Origin: Schistocephalus solidus | Taxonomy: Eukaryota; Platyhelminthes; Cestoda; Diphyllobothriidea; Diphyllobothriidae | Direction of reading: 5' to 3' | Length of the DNA: 64,000 bases | NCBI GenBank assembly: GCA_017591395.1 | Contig: WEDG01003274.1 | Location: 1-64,000, forward strand | Shown here: piece after piece, positions 25,196 through 36,404 of the stretch | Position numbering within the stretch: position 1 is the stretch's first letter | How the letters are laid out: every line of letters starts with the position of its first letter | Made by a program: the position numbers and the translations under genes | Notes under the pieces: model-generated | Told to the model about the DNA's origin: nothing | The model's database searches: none | What the model saw: only the letters and a program-made list of their open reading frames with translations

Positions 25196-25226
25196 TTTCT
25201 CGACCTCGGTTGTTTCAGTTATCACA

Positions 25227-25360
25227 AGCACGGATTCCAGGGCTGCAATAAAGTCGACAGCGTCAGCATCGGCGGTAGTAAAACAAGCTTCATGCCGCAG
25301 CACCCGTAGTTGTTGCTCAGTACGTAGCTTGGATGAGAGGTTGTGGACCAAGTTCGAGCT
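25227..25360 (-). CDS. Possible exon, unknown protein
   Basis: Between an acceptor-like CTGACACAG (ending near 25358) and a candidate donor near 25227, one frame reads SSNLVHNLSSKLRTEQQLRV followed by a patterned acidic stretch (DADAVDFIAALESVL). The heptad-like spacing would suit a helix. Against it: the phase does not fit the neighbour exon ending at 25501, and an RTE fragment abuts it. It may be a chance frame. Confidence 0.3.
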
Positions 25361-25500
25361 TCCTGTGTCAGATGCTTGTAACTTATTCCGTTATTGTTCC
25401 AAAAATACTCGCTTCTTAGCTTGTGTGTGCAGCGCTAGAGCCGAGATTGTCCTACCAAGGTCCTCAGTGATGGACTCACCGAGAACGCGGGCACACTCAC

Positions 25501-25735
25501 TTATTCTGCTCGATCACAGCCTTGTATTTTTGTAGACGCCGGTGGCAGTCATCGATCAGAACTCTCGTCATCTGCTTGATAAATCGCCTGACAACTTCCC
25601 TGCCCATGGCCGTGTTAACGGGTGCCTTATATCTCAGGCATCGCGACGTCAGTCCCTCTTGCACGCATTGGTGCAAAAAACGTAGTTGCTCGTACGTTGC
25701 TGCCTCTCGTGTAGCGAATATTTCCCAGCCCCGAG
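25501..25735 (-). CDS. Unknown protein, probable internal exon
   Basis: One open frame runs from an acceptor (TTTGGACAG, ending at 25736 on the plus strand) to a clean donor (AA/GTGAGTG at 25500). It encodes about 78 residues: ARGWEIFATREAATYEQLRF, a short cysteine-containing turn, then a basic helical end with EVVRRFIKQMTRVLIDDCH and LQKYKAVIEQN. The spacing of hydrophobic residues suggests helices. I do not recognise the family. It ends in phase 2, whereas the exon at 24190 needs phase 1 before it, so at least one exon between them is missing or mis-bounded. Confidence 0.5.
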
Positions 25736-25869
25736 CTGTCCAAAGCGCATCGTCAGAAATAAAACAGCAACAAAAACGAGTTACATTGATAGGGGTGCAG
25801 GGGCCAATCAGACACCAGTGGCACCAGTCCAAAGGTGACTACACAGGGCCCTGTATGCCGGTGCCAGAT

Positions 25870-26990
25870 TGATTGACCGAGTTCTCATTGGAGGCCCAGG
25901 CTTCAAGCGATTCTCGGCTTATCTTGCATCTGGCGTGGGCGATGATCTTCCATTGCTGCGAAGTTAAACTCGTGACCCGTTTCGTAGATGTAGGCAGCCA
26001 CTTGCAATAAACCGTCACCCAGTCTCACAGCAAGCTTATGCTCGTGTATACACGATCCAAGCATGTGTCCAGTCTGTCCTGTGTAGTTACAGGAACATTT
26101 TCGGCACGGGATGCGATACACTACTCCCGACTGTTCATTCGGATTTAATTTGTCCTTAATTCTCATGACCTTACTGCGCATGGTAGCTTTGGTTCGGTTT
26201 GCAATTCCAACACCAAGCCCCGCAACAATGCATTCGATCGCTTCTGACACGTCCTTGATGTATGACATCGCATGCCATACCGTAGGGGGTTCGTTCTGGT
26301 TGGGTCCTCCGGGGGCGAACACGTAGGCATTGGCTTATTAACGCCTTCGGATAGCCGTTCCGCATAAACTGGTCGCGGAGGTAACGGGCCTCACATGCTT
26401 TTTCCGCCGGGATGCGACAATGAGTCTGGATGCGTTTGAACAGTGTTCTCACAGAGCTTTGTTTGTGAGCCACCGGATGGTTGCTGTGAAAATTGAGAAG
26501 CTGCGTGGTGTTCATCGCTTTCCTGTAGACAACCTTTTCTATTTTACTTTTGGGACGTCGCCTGACGAGTACATCAAGGAAGGGGAGCTGCTGCTCTTTT
26601 TCTTCTGGTAAGATCGCGTTAAGGTGATCACGGAAATGCTGCAGCATGTTCCTCTTCACGATAACAAATCTGTCGTCTACGTAACGGTGCCAAAAGATAG
26701 GATGCTGGCGGGTGAAAGCGATCTTTTCCAGCTCTTGTAGGACCTATTCTGCCACTAAACCGGAGATTGAGGAACCCATTGGCGTTCCCTTGATCTGCTC
26801 ATAGGGCTTCTGCGGCAAAGGTGAAGTAGGTCTTTTGACAAAATTCAAATAGCTTCATAAGGTGTTCGAAAAGCTCAGACGAATAAAGCCATGATTCCGG
26901 TAAACGAACAACCTTCTTCTTCGTCAATTATATTTGAAACGGTCGACCTCTTCAAGTTTGACAGCTATTAATCTCGAGAGGTGCCTTCTC
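25870..26990 (-). mobile_element. Penelope-like element, 3' part (RT and GIY-YIG)
   Basis: Minus-strand reading shows the end of the reverse transcriptase: KGTPMGSSISGLVAE near 26790-26745, a stop, then FWHRYVDDRFVIVKRN with the catalytic YVDD near 26690. The post-RT block follows (QQLPFLDVLVRRRPKSK), open to about 26171. A frameshift near 26320 leads to the GIY-YIG domain (GVVYRIPCRKCSCNYTGQT, then HEHKLAVRLGD, to TGHEFNF near 25975). The CxC pair before the YIG-like motif is the usual Penelope zinc-binding feature; YIG is YTG here. The 5' part is missing. It needs only a few lesions to explain its loss, so it is younger than the copy at 5403-6600. Confidence 0.85.
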
Positions 26991-26994
26991 CTGG

Positions 26995-27245
26995 TTAGGA
27001 ATGCGGCTTGACAACACTGGTCTTTCCGGCGTTTGGGGATAAATCGACCGATTTAGCGACCATATTCACATGGGACACCACAGAATGCAGATCGCCAAAG
27101 CTTGAACTAGGTAAGACGATATCATCGGTGTAGTCGAGATCAGTCAGCCGGCATCCGGGTGCAAACTCAATACCATCATCTTCCAGTAAGACCTTCCCGA
27201 GAATCCACTCAATGGCGTAGTTGAACAGAATGGGTGACATTTGGT
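26995..27245 (-). mobile_element. RTE-like reverse-transcriptase fragment
   Basis: The frame reads MSPILFNYAIEWILGKVL, then GCRLTDLDYTDDIVLPSSS with a changed catalytic box (YTDD for YADD), then VVSHVNMVAKSVDLSPNAGK. A related fragment lies at 42846-43080. The fragment lies directly between the 3' end of another LINE and the Penelope-like element. Confidence 0.75.
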
Positions 27246-27249
27246 GTTG

Positions 27250-28000
27250 CCTATGTTCAGTTCAGTTTTATTAAGGGAAATATAGGCGAAGCCTTTGAGC
27301 TCCCTATTGATGTCAGTGACACTGTAAATTAAAAAAGGCTGACATATAATGGACGTTGGACAAAGGGTTATCTCCCCGACACACTGCAGGGCATCGGACA
27401 AACAATTATAAAATAATGTTACGCAAACATAGGGAGTAGTATGTTGTATGACGCGAACATTATGCATGGGAATATGTTTCAGGAAATGTGTTAGGTTCGG
27501 ATGTCGTGGTGGTACTTATGGCTGTACTGGTCAAACTTCCGCTTAAAAGTGTCAACGGATGGGGACATGATTATGTCGGCCGGCAGAGCATTCCAGGCCT
27601 TAATCACTCTGCTGGAGAAGAAGAACCTTCTTGTGTCGAGTCTTGCACCTGTCACACGTAGTTTAATGGGATGTCCTCGCAAAGTAGTGGTAGTGGCCAG
27701 CTCAAAGAAGTCGCCAGATGCAAGGCAACAATCCTGTATTTACCGATTTATCAGAGAGTGAATATGAGAAGTGCGGCCATCTCATCAAAGTACTTAATAT
27801 CCGTTAAGAGGCATTTAAAGTTTGATGCAATTACTAGACTGCCTCTTTCTGGACTCATGGCAGCGGTTGTTGAAAGGTGCATCAAGTGTTCATATGCATC
27901 ATTAACATTGTTAAGACCGATAGGTGATTCAAAATACCCGGGGAGTGATAAAAATAAATCCGTTGTCCCTCGTGGTAAGGTATTTTTTAACGCGTCGGCC
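27250..28000 (-). mobile_element. LINE 3' end
   Basis: The ORF2 tail includes TTTTLRGHPIKL-like sequence near 27690, then FFFSSRVIKAWNALPADI, VDTFKRKFDQY and a stop at 27491. The 3' UTR ends with CCCTTAATAAAACTGAACTG near 27255, as in the LINE at 20040-23415, so the two are probably one family. Upstream, toward 28000, the frame is broken. Confidence 0.75.
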
Positions 28001-31000
28001 CACCTCCATATTGCAGTAAATTGAAGTTAAGCTCATGTACATTGGAAAGTGTGAAAAAAAAAGCCCGCGATTTCTGAGTTCGTCTTCCATTCCACCCTGT
28101 AAACGTTTAGGACAGTCGACAGAGACTCCCCAGTTCGAGCCATTAATGCAGTGCACTTAGCGGCTGTGGGTTTATTATTTTAAATGACACAGTAGAATGA
28201 TAAATGTAGAAATGAAGATTATCAACCCCACTGAATGCAGTTTTCAATAAAGAAAAAATTCTGCATTAGGAGAAATCCGTTGAAACTTAGTTTAGGCTAT
28301 TAAGTAGTGGAGAGCGTTCACAGAAAATGAAGTGAAATTAACAACCAGGATCTTCAGGCGAACACCCGTATCAACGTACGCAATCTTCTGTGCGATCAAA
28401 TCCATGAATGTCAATAAAACTGCGACTTCCCTGATTACAATCCATGATAAAGCCAAATCAATGGTTTGGTTACTTAACGAAGAGTTGGTTTGGTTCAAAG
28501 TTCATGTTGCGATTGGCTATAGCATAACGCCAATCAACTGCCAAAATGTAAAGAACCGGAAAAGCCTTCAAATCGGCCTCCTGGTATGAACTGTAGATTT
28601 GCCACCTCGTTAAATGTTAGACGAAAGGTTTAACATGTGTCTACTGTTAAAAACGTTTCCTCAAGAAGGCTATCAAGAATCAAACATGACGCCCGGACAG
28701 TGTGCCGGTTTTCAAGTGAGCTTCTTTTCGGTCGCACGCTAAAACTATACTTCGAAAAATATCCACGCAAGTAGTATGCATTTTTTTCCATCGATTTTGG
28801 TAGCAAAATGTGCGAGACCTTCAGAAAAGTTTCTAATGATGATATTATTAAGAGTGAAAATACCCGATCATAAAGTTTCGTAACTATCTGTACCCATCGC
28901 AGCATTTTATCAGCACTATTTGACGCACACACTTGGAAGCGTGTGATTTTCCTTAGAGCCCATAGCTTGGAACCCCTGAATGCAAGGTGTAACAGCAAAT
29001 CGGGTCCGAAATTATTCGGAACTCGAATTTTTAAACTTAAACATGCCCTTTGTTGAAGAAAGATTTTTTGGGCATGCTTTCTATAAAATATATTAAAATT
29101 AACAATGGCATTGCAAATCTATTGAACAACGCATACTACTTAAGTAGGCAGTGCAGTTTTTCAGGCGGTCGGAAAGATGCCCGTTCCGAAGCCGACGCGA
29201 CTAAAAGAACTTGGGACGAAAAGTAACTTCAAAACCCTACTTACGCCATCATTTCTAATCGAATACACAATTCAAAATTCATTTTATGATATCGCACATT
29301 CATTGTATGTCTTCTCTTACACCAATTTCCCTCAAAGTGTTTCTTTAAGGATTCGGAAACTCAAACCCACTGAACGAATTGGCCAATAACCGAGGTTCTT
29401 GTGTGCAAGACTTCACCTGGGAGCTACGAGCGGCATGTTTCATATGACACACCGTAAAAGGAAGAATGAGTTCCTTAGGGGCCGATTTACATACACAGGG
29501 CGTCCCAAGCGAGCCGGCGAGCACGTTTTAATTTTCGACTATTTCCTTGATAACTAATTAGTCAAAACCTATCCATTCTGTGAGGATCTCGTAAACCATT
29601 ACTGCCTTCGGTCATTGTAAGTCTACTGCCTCAGTTTCGTGGACGAGTGCGACTCGCTTGACAGGGATTCAGTCTGGACCAATTGGGGATTGTACGTAGA
29701 ACTGCTAAACACAATTCACGAATGCTACCTCACCACGGCTCCTTCTCCAGAGGGCACGGGAAGGCACTGCCCTCGCACACTTGTTTCAAATCCATCAATA
29801 ACGAGGTGCGTTTGTGATCAATCAATAGCTTTCAGGTCATCACACGGGAAATTGAGATTTGATTCTGATTAAAAAGACCGTTGAGGGTGACATATACTTG
29901 AAGTTATAAGAGTAAATAAAATAACGCCATACTACTTAAATAGGAACTTTTTACCTAGTGTAGTTGTTTCAGACAACCGGGAAAAGTTCATTAGAAAGCC
30001 GGTATTCTGGTTTTCTGGGGATATCTTGCACGATAAATAATATTACAAAACCACCCAAGTACTGTTCTAAAGGAAAGCATATTTCCGAATCACGGCTAAA
30101 ATTTCATCAGAAGCCGGCAAACATAAGTGGACTGGAGTTTTCACGTCATTGTTTGCGACCTGTGAGATCAGCAAGCCTGGGAGTATTTGTGACAAAAGCG
30201 GATGATTTTGGCACTGGCCTCGTTTCCTCCCTCTCCCAACGGCATAGTCGCATAATTGGTCCAGTCGACCGACAGCGACACCATATACCTGTGCCTTTCC
30301 CGTTTACTCGTTCCAAACAAAATAACTGTGCTTTCGTTTCCACCACATCACTAGCATAAACAGTCTTTCACTTTGTCAGCATCCTCAAGCTACAGGCCTG
30401 CAGATAATTTGATCAAAATCAGACGCAGGTTTGCCAAATGGTCTTTTTAATTCTGCAATGAGAATTTTCATAACGCAAAAAATATAACTACTTTTTCTTT
30501 TCCATTTGGAGAAAAACTACCGCAACCCTGTAGTGATGGTGCTATTCGATGATAAACGAACTCGGGCGTGCCACCAACTGGAGTTGGGGTATCAATGACG
30601 ACAAGGAGGCCAAAAATTTCCACCTCAGTACCCTTCTCTGTGTTGAAAACCCTAACTGGTAATTGGTTACCATGCTTCGCTAGCGTGGAACGTACGCCGT
30701 CAGTAAAGGCGGAGAATGATGTTGCCAATGGAAATTTAGTTTCCTTGACAGATCTAGTCCGGTTTCGTGCATATGAAAAAAAACAGCCTGGGAAAACGCA
30801 TGTCTTCGGGCCTGCGCAACAACAGGCAAGGTGACAGTAAGGGGGTGGGTGGTCAAAGATAAGAAGGTCGCTTTGTCAAATAGGGAAAAAACACGCAGAC
30901 AACGTACAAAAGTCTTCAGGTGAGAGATGGCGATAGCGATAAATCCATAAACGGCGCGAACAGTCGTACATTACTGGCGACTGTGTACCTTCACCTTGTA

Positions 31001-31153
31001 GCCTGTCTAATGCGGAGCTTATGCATTGACTGAGCTGGAAAAAAGTAAGCACAGGAAAGTGATCGGATGCTTTTTTAAAAGGAAAACTAACAATTATACA
31101 CTACTGTAGTGCAATTAGTAGGCGTTTATGCGTTAAAGTAAAATGTTCCGGAC
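28001..31153. other. Mostly intronic or intergenic, short repeats only
   Basis: Copies of the TACTTAAGTAG-type repeat occur near 28735-28800, 29120-29175 and 29925-29955. The exon that should follow 31154 of NFRKB was searched for by eye and not found. A 261-base open stretch at 30468-30728 (minus; VRVFNTEKGTEVEIFGLLV) looks protein-like but has no family match that I can name and no clear splice sites. The rest shows nothing. Confidence 0.4.
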
Positions 31154-31441
31154 CTGGCGGGGGTTAAAGTTGGGCGCCAGAAAGGCACTGTCCTGGACGA
31201 GCATCGCGATTTCTGGTCGCGTGCCCTCCCCATTGGGCAGACGGGCGACGGCGTCTCGGACAATTTCGGAGATGCTGACCCAAGCGGGTCGATCTGAGCG
31301 CAAAAGGGGATGCTCGCGAGCACGGCCAGATCCACGACCGGCGAAGTTAACACTGGCTGTACGTACTGGACCGACCACAGACGCGTACCCATGCTGATTG
31401 TAAACGAACGGTGACCACGGCTGCGAGAAGCGCTGAATCTC
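31154..31441 (-). CDS. NFRKB: NFRKB (INO80 complex subunit G) exon, conserved block
   Basis: A 288-base exon, phase 0 at both ends, with acceptor CCGCAG and donor CAG/GTCCGG. Its 96 residues contain the most conserved part of NFRKB: HGYASVVGPV, AREHPLLRSDRPAWVSI, then RDAVARLPNGEGTRPEI and DSAFLAPNF. In known NFRKB the matching block reads nearly the same and is followed by a QVN-type helix; here it stops at NPRQ, exactly at the donor. NFRKB is a nuclear scaffold of the INO80 chromatin remodeller that also binds and restrains the deubiquitinase UCHL5 through its N-terminal domain. The next exon was not found. The phase does not join directly to 35815-36404, so a small exon is probably missing. 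Confidence 0.9.
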
Positions 31442-31610
31442 CTGCGGCCGGTAACAGTGACAAAAAGAATTTAAATGAGTACCAAGCGGGAATTTGAATT
31501 TGAGCCGCCATTTTTGTTTGCTTTCCATTCACAAGGAATTTTTTGACTGTATACTCCTATACGTATTTTTCTTTGATATCCTGATCTTCTCACGCACACT
31601 TGTCTGAACT

Positions 31611-33440
31611 ATGGTTATAAGGTCATTTCTACAGTACGCTAGCATCTTTTTGAATGCACGTAAACTGAAAAATTTACCGAATAATTTCCACGATGTTGCA
31701 CTTTTCGGCCAATATGTGGGAGTTGTGATCCATCCGTGCTCACTTCATCAAGTTTTTATCAAAAAACCTTCACAGCCGAAAAAATACCACTGCGGTTGGC
31801 AAATCGTTTTGAAACGTCAACCGAAAGACAAACTGTCAATTCCAGGCTTCCTGTCAGCAAATTGCCATTCGATATTTAACAAAACTCATGATATGGAGCT
31901 ACTTTTATTGAAAAAAGAACATAGTAAGACTGAGGTAATTTTTTTCAAGAGACATGGTTAAATAGTGACATTGAAGTACAAATAATTAGCATCTATCTTT
32001 CTGTTGCTTTCGAGCTGATCGAAAATTTTCATCCTCCAACAGAGGCGGTGGGGTGGCTATTTTGGTCAACAAGGATTAACTATAAGTCCTTATTTTCACA
32101 TGCTGATGATTTGATAGACGTTATCACGGTCATATGTAAGCCCCAATTGTTAAATACATTTAAAGGCATTATATTTGTTAATATTTATATTTCCCCTCTA
32201 CCAGTGAAGGTGTCCTTACCCGTTTTTCGACTTTCACAAAAACTTGCTCTTTTGTTCTGCGAGCATCTTATTCTCTTATGTGGCGACTTTAATCGTGCGA
32301 ATCTACGTCCATTTACGCTGTTAGGCTTTGATGACCTTGTTTTCTTCAAGAATCGCAATGATAACCCTCTTGATCACGTTTTGACTAACCAACCTTATTA
32401 AGAACAGCGCTCCATTGTCCAGTTCCGATCATTCTGTACTATTAGGCCTTCGGATTCTACGGGTTCACTGCTAATCAAACCCGAAAGGAAAATTAAGGTG
32501 CGCGACACGTCCTCAGAAAGCATTTGCCTTCTCCAGACGTGCATATTGTATGCTATCCCCATCTTCCTCAGCCAATCCATTGTCGAGTCGTGCTTCAGCT
32601 ACCTTAAAATATTTTTACAATTGGTTGTCCTCTTGATACCGTTATGGTTCGACCTGACAGAATTTATCCTCCTTATCTAAAATTTTTAAGACGTAAAAAG
32701 GAACTTCTCTACAAGCTAGGTCTCCGTGGCAGTCTAAAGGATGTTTACGTCTTAATAAAAAGTGAGATTTCCAGACTAAATTATTTGTTTATTAGTCAGC
32801 TTTTGCCTCTCCGCCCACAGCTTCTTTTCCGCTTTCGTCTGCTCAACTCTGGAGGAACCTTAAGCGTCTCACTGGCCAATATGGTAAATTGGCAAATGTT
32901 GATGATGATTTAGACTCTCTAAATTCACATTTTATCCATACTTCTGCACCTTCCAATCCCCCATTAAACAACCTTTCACTTCTACCAAGCGGTTTTTCTC
33001 CTATGTAGAAACACCTGAGAATGGTTCGGTGGCTCAACTGCTGCTGGGCCGGATGATGGGTCACCATTAATTTCCCCTATTTTGACACACCTTATAAACA
33101 TGTCCTTCATGGAGTCAAATATTTTTGATATTTGGCATTTAGTAAGAATCACCCCCATCCCTAAAAAGTTCGCTAATTTTGGTCTCAAGTCTTTCCGTCA
33201 ATGGCCTGCTCTTTCACTTTACTGAAGCTTGCTGAGCGAGTCACCCTCGATATAATTAAGCCATTTTCCTCCAATTTCTCCGACCCATTACAATTTGCAT
33301 ATAAGGCCAAAGTAGTACCCTAGACGACGTTGCCCTTGTGGTAAATTCGGCTCTTTGAGATTTAGATAAGGTCTGCATTGCAAACACCTGCGCATTTCTT
33401 GACTACGCCTCTGCCTTTAACAGCACCCGCTCTATTAAAA
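31611..33440 (+). mobile_element. Degenerate LINE (endonuclease and RT start)
   Basis: Plus-strand pieces in the expected order are: FLSANCHSIFNKTHDMELLL near 31845 (endonuclease start), LLCGDFNRANLRP near 32275 (catalytic GDFN), VRPDRIYPPYLKFLRRKKEL near 32647 (linker), then FDIWHLVRITPIPKKFANF near 33123 and LKLAERVTLDIIKPF near 33222, the reverse-transcriptase start. It fades into LRLCL-type sequence near 33400 and has no 3' end. There are numerous stops. It sits antisense inside the NFRKB intron. Confidence 0.75.
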
Positions 33441-33455
33441 CAACCGCGTGGAATA

Positions 33456-34340
33456 GAGAGTGAGGTAGATGCAGCGAAAGTCACAGTCCCTGCACAGCAT
33501 ATGGTGGGCATCGTCAAACACGACGGTCAAACTAGTGTGTGCCCTCCAAACGGGCCACGTGGTAGACGTGTTGGACAAACACAGGGGTCACATCAGGGCA
33601 CGATAGGCGTTATTCGGGCTGCGCTCCCACAACAAATTCCGAACATGGGAGGTGTGGTGGCACGCCTAGGGGCCCCGGCCGCGCCAACCAACTGCACCCT
33701 CTCCCGCCTCCAGTTTTCTTGACTCTGTCATGTAAATGGGCTCAGGTGGTGGGGGGGAGGAGAGAGTGCAGTAGCTACAGCGCAAGGCTACTACCACTTA
33801 AAACCAATCCACCCGCAAGTCACCGTCCCTGCACTACCATAGTGTGGAGCATACAATGGACATCGTCGGACTATGAGGGTCGTATGTGCGCACGCATGTT
33901 TGTACTGGTTGTGAGGGCTATTGGGTGACTGATTCAAAGCAGAATACGCTGGAAGCTGCGAGGTCCCAAACTATCCGCGACTGCCCTACCATATCCGTGT
34001 CGAATTACGCTCTTTGGGTGGCTGACTCTACAACGGGCAACACGAGGGCAAGAACAAGGATTATTGGGAATGTGCACCCAAAACAAACGCCACATATGGG
34101 GGGAGAGCATGGGGGCACGCCAAGACGCAGGCTCACGCCGCACGCACTACCTGCGCCCGATCCAGCCTTTGGTCTTCCTGACTTTGTCATGGCACAGGGT
34201 CCAAAGGCGGATGAGAGAGAAAGTGCGGTAGATACAGTCCAAATTCATTATCGCTATAAATTAGTTCACGAGCATGTCACCATGCTGAGTCACACTATGG
34301 ACCTCGTCGATAACGGCAATCAAATTGTCGAGGTGGCTGT
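33456..34340 (+). repeat. Degenerate tandem repeat, about 300-460 bp units
   Basis: Unit starts are marked by GAGAGTGAGGTAGATGCAG at 33457, a similar GAGAGAGTGCAGTAGCTACAG at 33757 (given here only as a landmark) and GAGAGAAAGTGCGGTAGATAC at 34217. Positions 33598-33732 align with 34055-34191, both ending in CTGACTTTGTCATG-like sequence. There is no coding sense in the open stretches that cross it. Confidence 0.6.
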
Positions 34341-34659
34341 CTGTTTTTAGCCTTTGCCACACATTCAGAGTTGGCTTGTTTCGGGAAGCCAACAGAACTG
34401 TACGTCTTCGTGTACAACTACTATGTCCGGGTTTGCGTTCATACCCTTTGGTGCTCTTGCAAATTTGAATAAATCAACCAGAAAGGTAGCTAAAGTCATT
34501 TCCTCGCCGAAATTTCCGTCAGCTGGGGACTTGAATTGGAGTCAGGCCCAACTAGACACTAAACGGTGCATTTAATGACCAATCTCATGAAATGTTAACC
34601 GAAATTCGGAAATATGTGTGCTCGCTTAGAAAGGATTGCATAATGGAGGGTGTAATACC

Positions 34660-34765
34660 GATCGTTGTGTGGCATAATCCCACAGTATTTTGGACACGCT
34701 TGTCAAAACTATACTTGCAAAAATGACTACTTAAGTAGTATTGATTTTTAATACCCTTATCAATT
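34660..34765 (+). repeat. Copy of the TACTTAAGTAG-type short repeat
   Basis: GTGTGGCATAATCCCACAG is followed by AAAATGACTACTTAAGTAG and TTGATTTTTAATACCC. The order and spacing resemble the copies near 13790-14030 and 42215-42345. Confidence 0.55.
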
Positions 34766-35499
34766 CAAACAAATCGCATAGTTAAAAAACCAAAAATATC
34801 TTTTCTAGTACTAAGCTTATAGCCAATCACGTCTTCTTTAAACGAGGAAAACGACTTGGGCGGGCCAAAATAGTCGCGCCACATCTGCGAGAACTAACAC
34901 GCGCTGGGAGTACAAGAAGGCAGCATGTTTTTTTTGCAGAAACAACAAATCGTTAAAGAGAAGTTACGTGGGACTTGCCTGGTTTTGGAAGGAGCGACGT
35001 TGCTCCGGCGTCGACAGTCGACATTCCCATTCAGTCGGGCTGAAAAAAGGCGGAAAGGGAAAATGTACTGTAAGCGGGCAGCAGGTTTTTAGGTTTTATA
35101 ACTCTCGGACTGAGAGCCTTCAGCGATTCCTGTTAAAAGCCAGTGCCAGCAATCTGTTCATGTCGATAAGCTCTCAATTTTATTGGTGGTTAGAGTAATG
35201 GCTACCATTACGTTCCCATAATTCAGTTCTATTGGTTTGAAACTTTCCGCCTCAGATTCGTGATTGGTGTCTGTGGTGTATGGGGGAGGAGAAGGATATG
35301 TAGCAATCTTTGTCATTTGGCCCATGTGGCAGGGTAGGAGAGAGCGGTAGAGGCTGCTGAAGTCTCCTACCAGGAATTAATTCATGCACAATTCAACGTA
35401 ACTGCGCCCACCCATCTGTGCAGCAGCACAAGGTGGATAGAGCCCACAAAGAACGGTCTAACTGTCGAAAGTGCCTATCTACATAATTTCTAGGTTTGA

Positions 35500-35625
35500 C
35501 AAGTTCGTTGAAGCAGAAGAAGAATGACACAACAGGTCGCGGGTTCCAACCTCGGACGCGATAGCACCTGGGGTTGGGTATGACTGGCTGATGACGGCTA
35601 ATGAGCCAAAAACGGCAACCCAAGT
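35500..35625 (+). repeat. Possible tRNA-derived SINE piece
   Basis: GGTCGCGGGTTCCAACCTCGG near 35537 resembles a polymerase III B box in a T-arm context, followed by a G-rich stretch ending GTCTCCCCTGTC. No matching A box was found, so this is weak. Confidence 0.3.
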
Positions 35626-35814
35626 CTCCCCTGTCTTTGTCGGCATTGTTAATCTGTCTCTACTTATTGCGCAATGTTTTTGTTGGTTAATGTCAGGTGA
35701 AGGCAGAAATATGAACTAAACGTTATTGAGTATGAAAAAGATGACAGTGTATTACCGGCAAAATTATGCGCAAAATGAACAATCATGGCTGACAAAATGA
35801 TCAATCGGACTCAC

Positions 35815-36404
35815 AAGTAGGGTGGTGGAACATTTTCCACTACCCGCTGAGGCTTGGAAGCGTTTTTCTGCCTACCTCTCGCTAGAGATGAAGAAATGAT
35901 CCGCAGATCATCAACCTCCTCCTCTTCTTGCTCATCCTCTCCGTAAGAAAACTCGTTTTCGGAGTCCTCCCCGATGCCGACAACAGCATGATGACGTCGG
36001 TCACCACCGTTGGGGAGCGCCCTCGTCGGTGCTCGGGACCGCTTCGCAGACGGCGGCGGTGACGGTGGTAATGAGTACTCCTCAAAGGAATGACCGGTCT
36101 CCATCCAGACATCCTTGAGACCACCCACTCCATTGTCCGCTTTGGCCCATATGGCAAAGAGGCGAGCGAGGAGGGTTGTCTCAAGGTCTACGTCGGCCGG
36201 CTGCGAGATACCACCGTTGCCGCTGCCACCACCGAGCCAGTACCAAGTATCGTACTTTTCATTGTAGGCAACGAAACCCCGCGGTGGCAGTCGGATTTGC
36301 TGGTCTGTGTGGGTGGATGAGACAAGGCGAGCCAGGGGCGAACCGCGCCCACTGGTTGACAGCAGCCGAAGAGCGTGGGCGGCCACCAGGGACCAATCGG
36401 GGCA
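35815..36404 (-). CDS. NFRKB: NFRKB exon with winged-helix-like region
   Basis: The acceptor CTCCTCTTCAG ends at 36405, phase 0, and joins exactly to the exon 40755-40911: SPWINR there plus CPDWSLVAAHALRLL here, matching the W-x(6-7)-W spacing of the NFRKB winged-helix-like domain. GFVAYNEKYDTWYWLGG and LLARLFAIWAKAD follow, the end of that domain. The rest is a low-complexity tail: a proline/serine stretch, then an acidic run (ENEFSYGEDEQEEEEVDD) not found in vertebrate NFRKB, so probably lineage specific. The donor is TT/GTGAGT at 35814; an earlier one at 35876 is possible. Neither phase fits the exon at 31441 directly. A decayed copy of the exon start and its upstream intron is at 43823-44605. 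Confidence 0.85.

Noticed and set aside
30468..30728. 86-codon minus-strand frame that looks protein-like
   Set aside because: The opposite strand is also open, splice sites are unclear, and it does not match the expected NFRKB segment.
31133..31530. Longer reading of the NFRKB exon starting upstream of 31441
   Set aside because: Similarity to NFRKB starts right after the CCGCAG acceptor, and the upstream residues look intronic.
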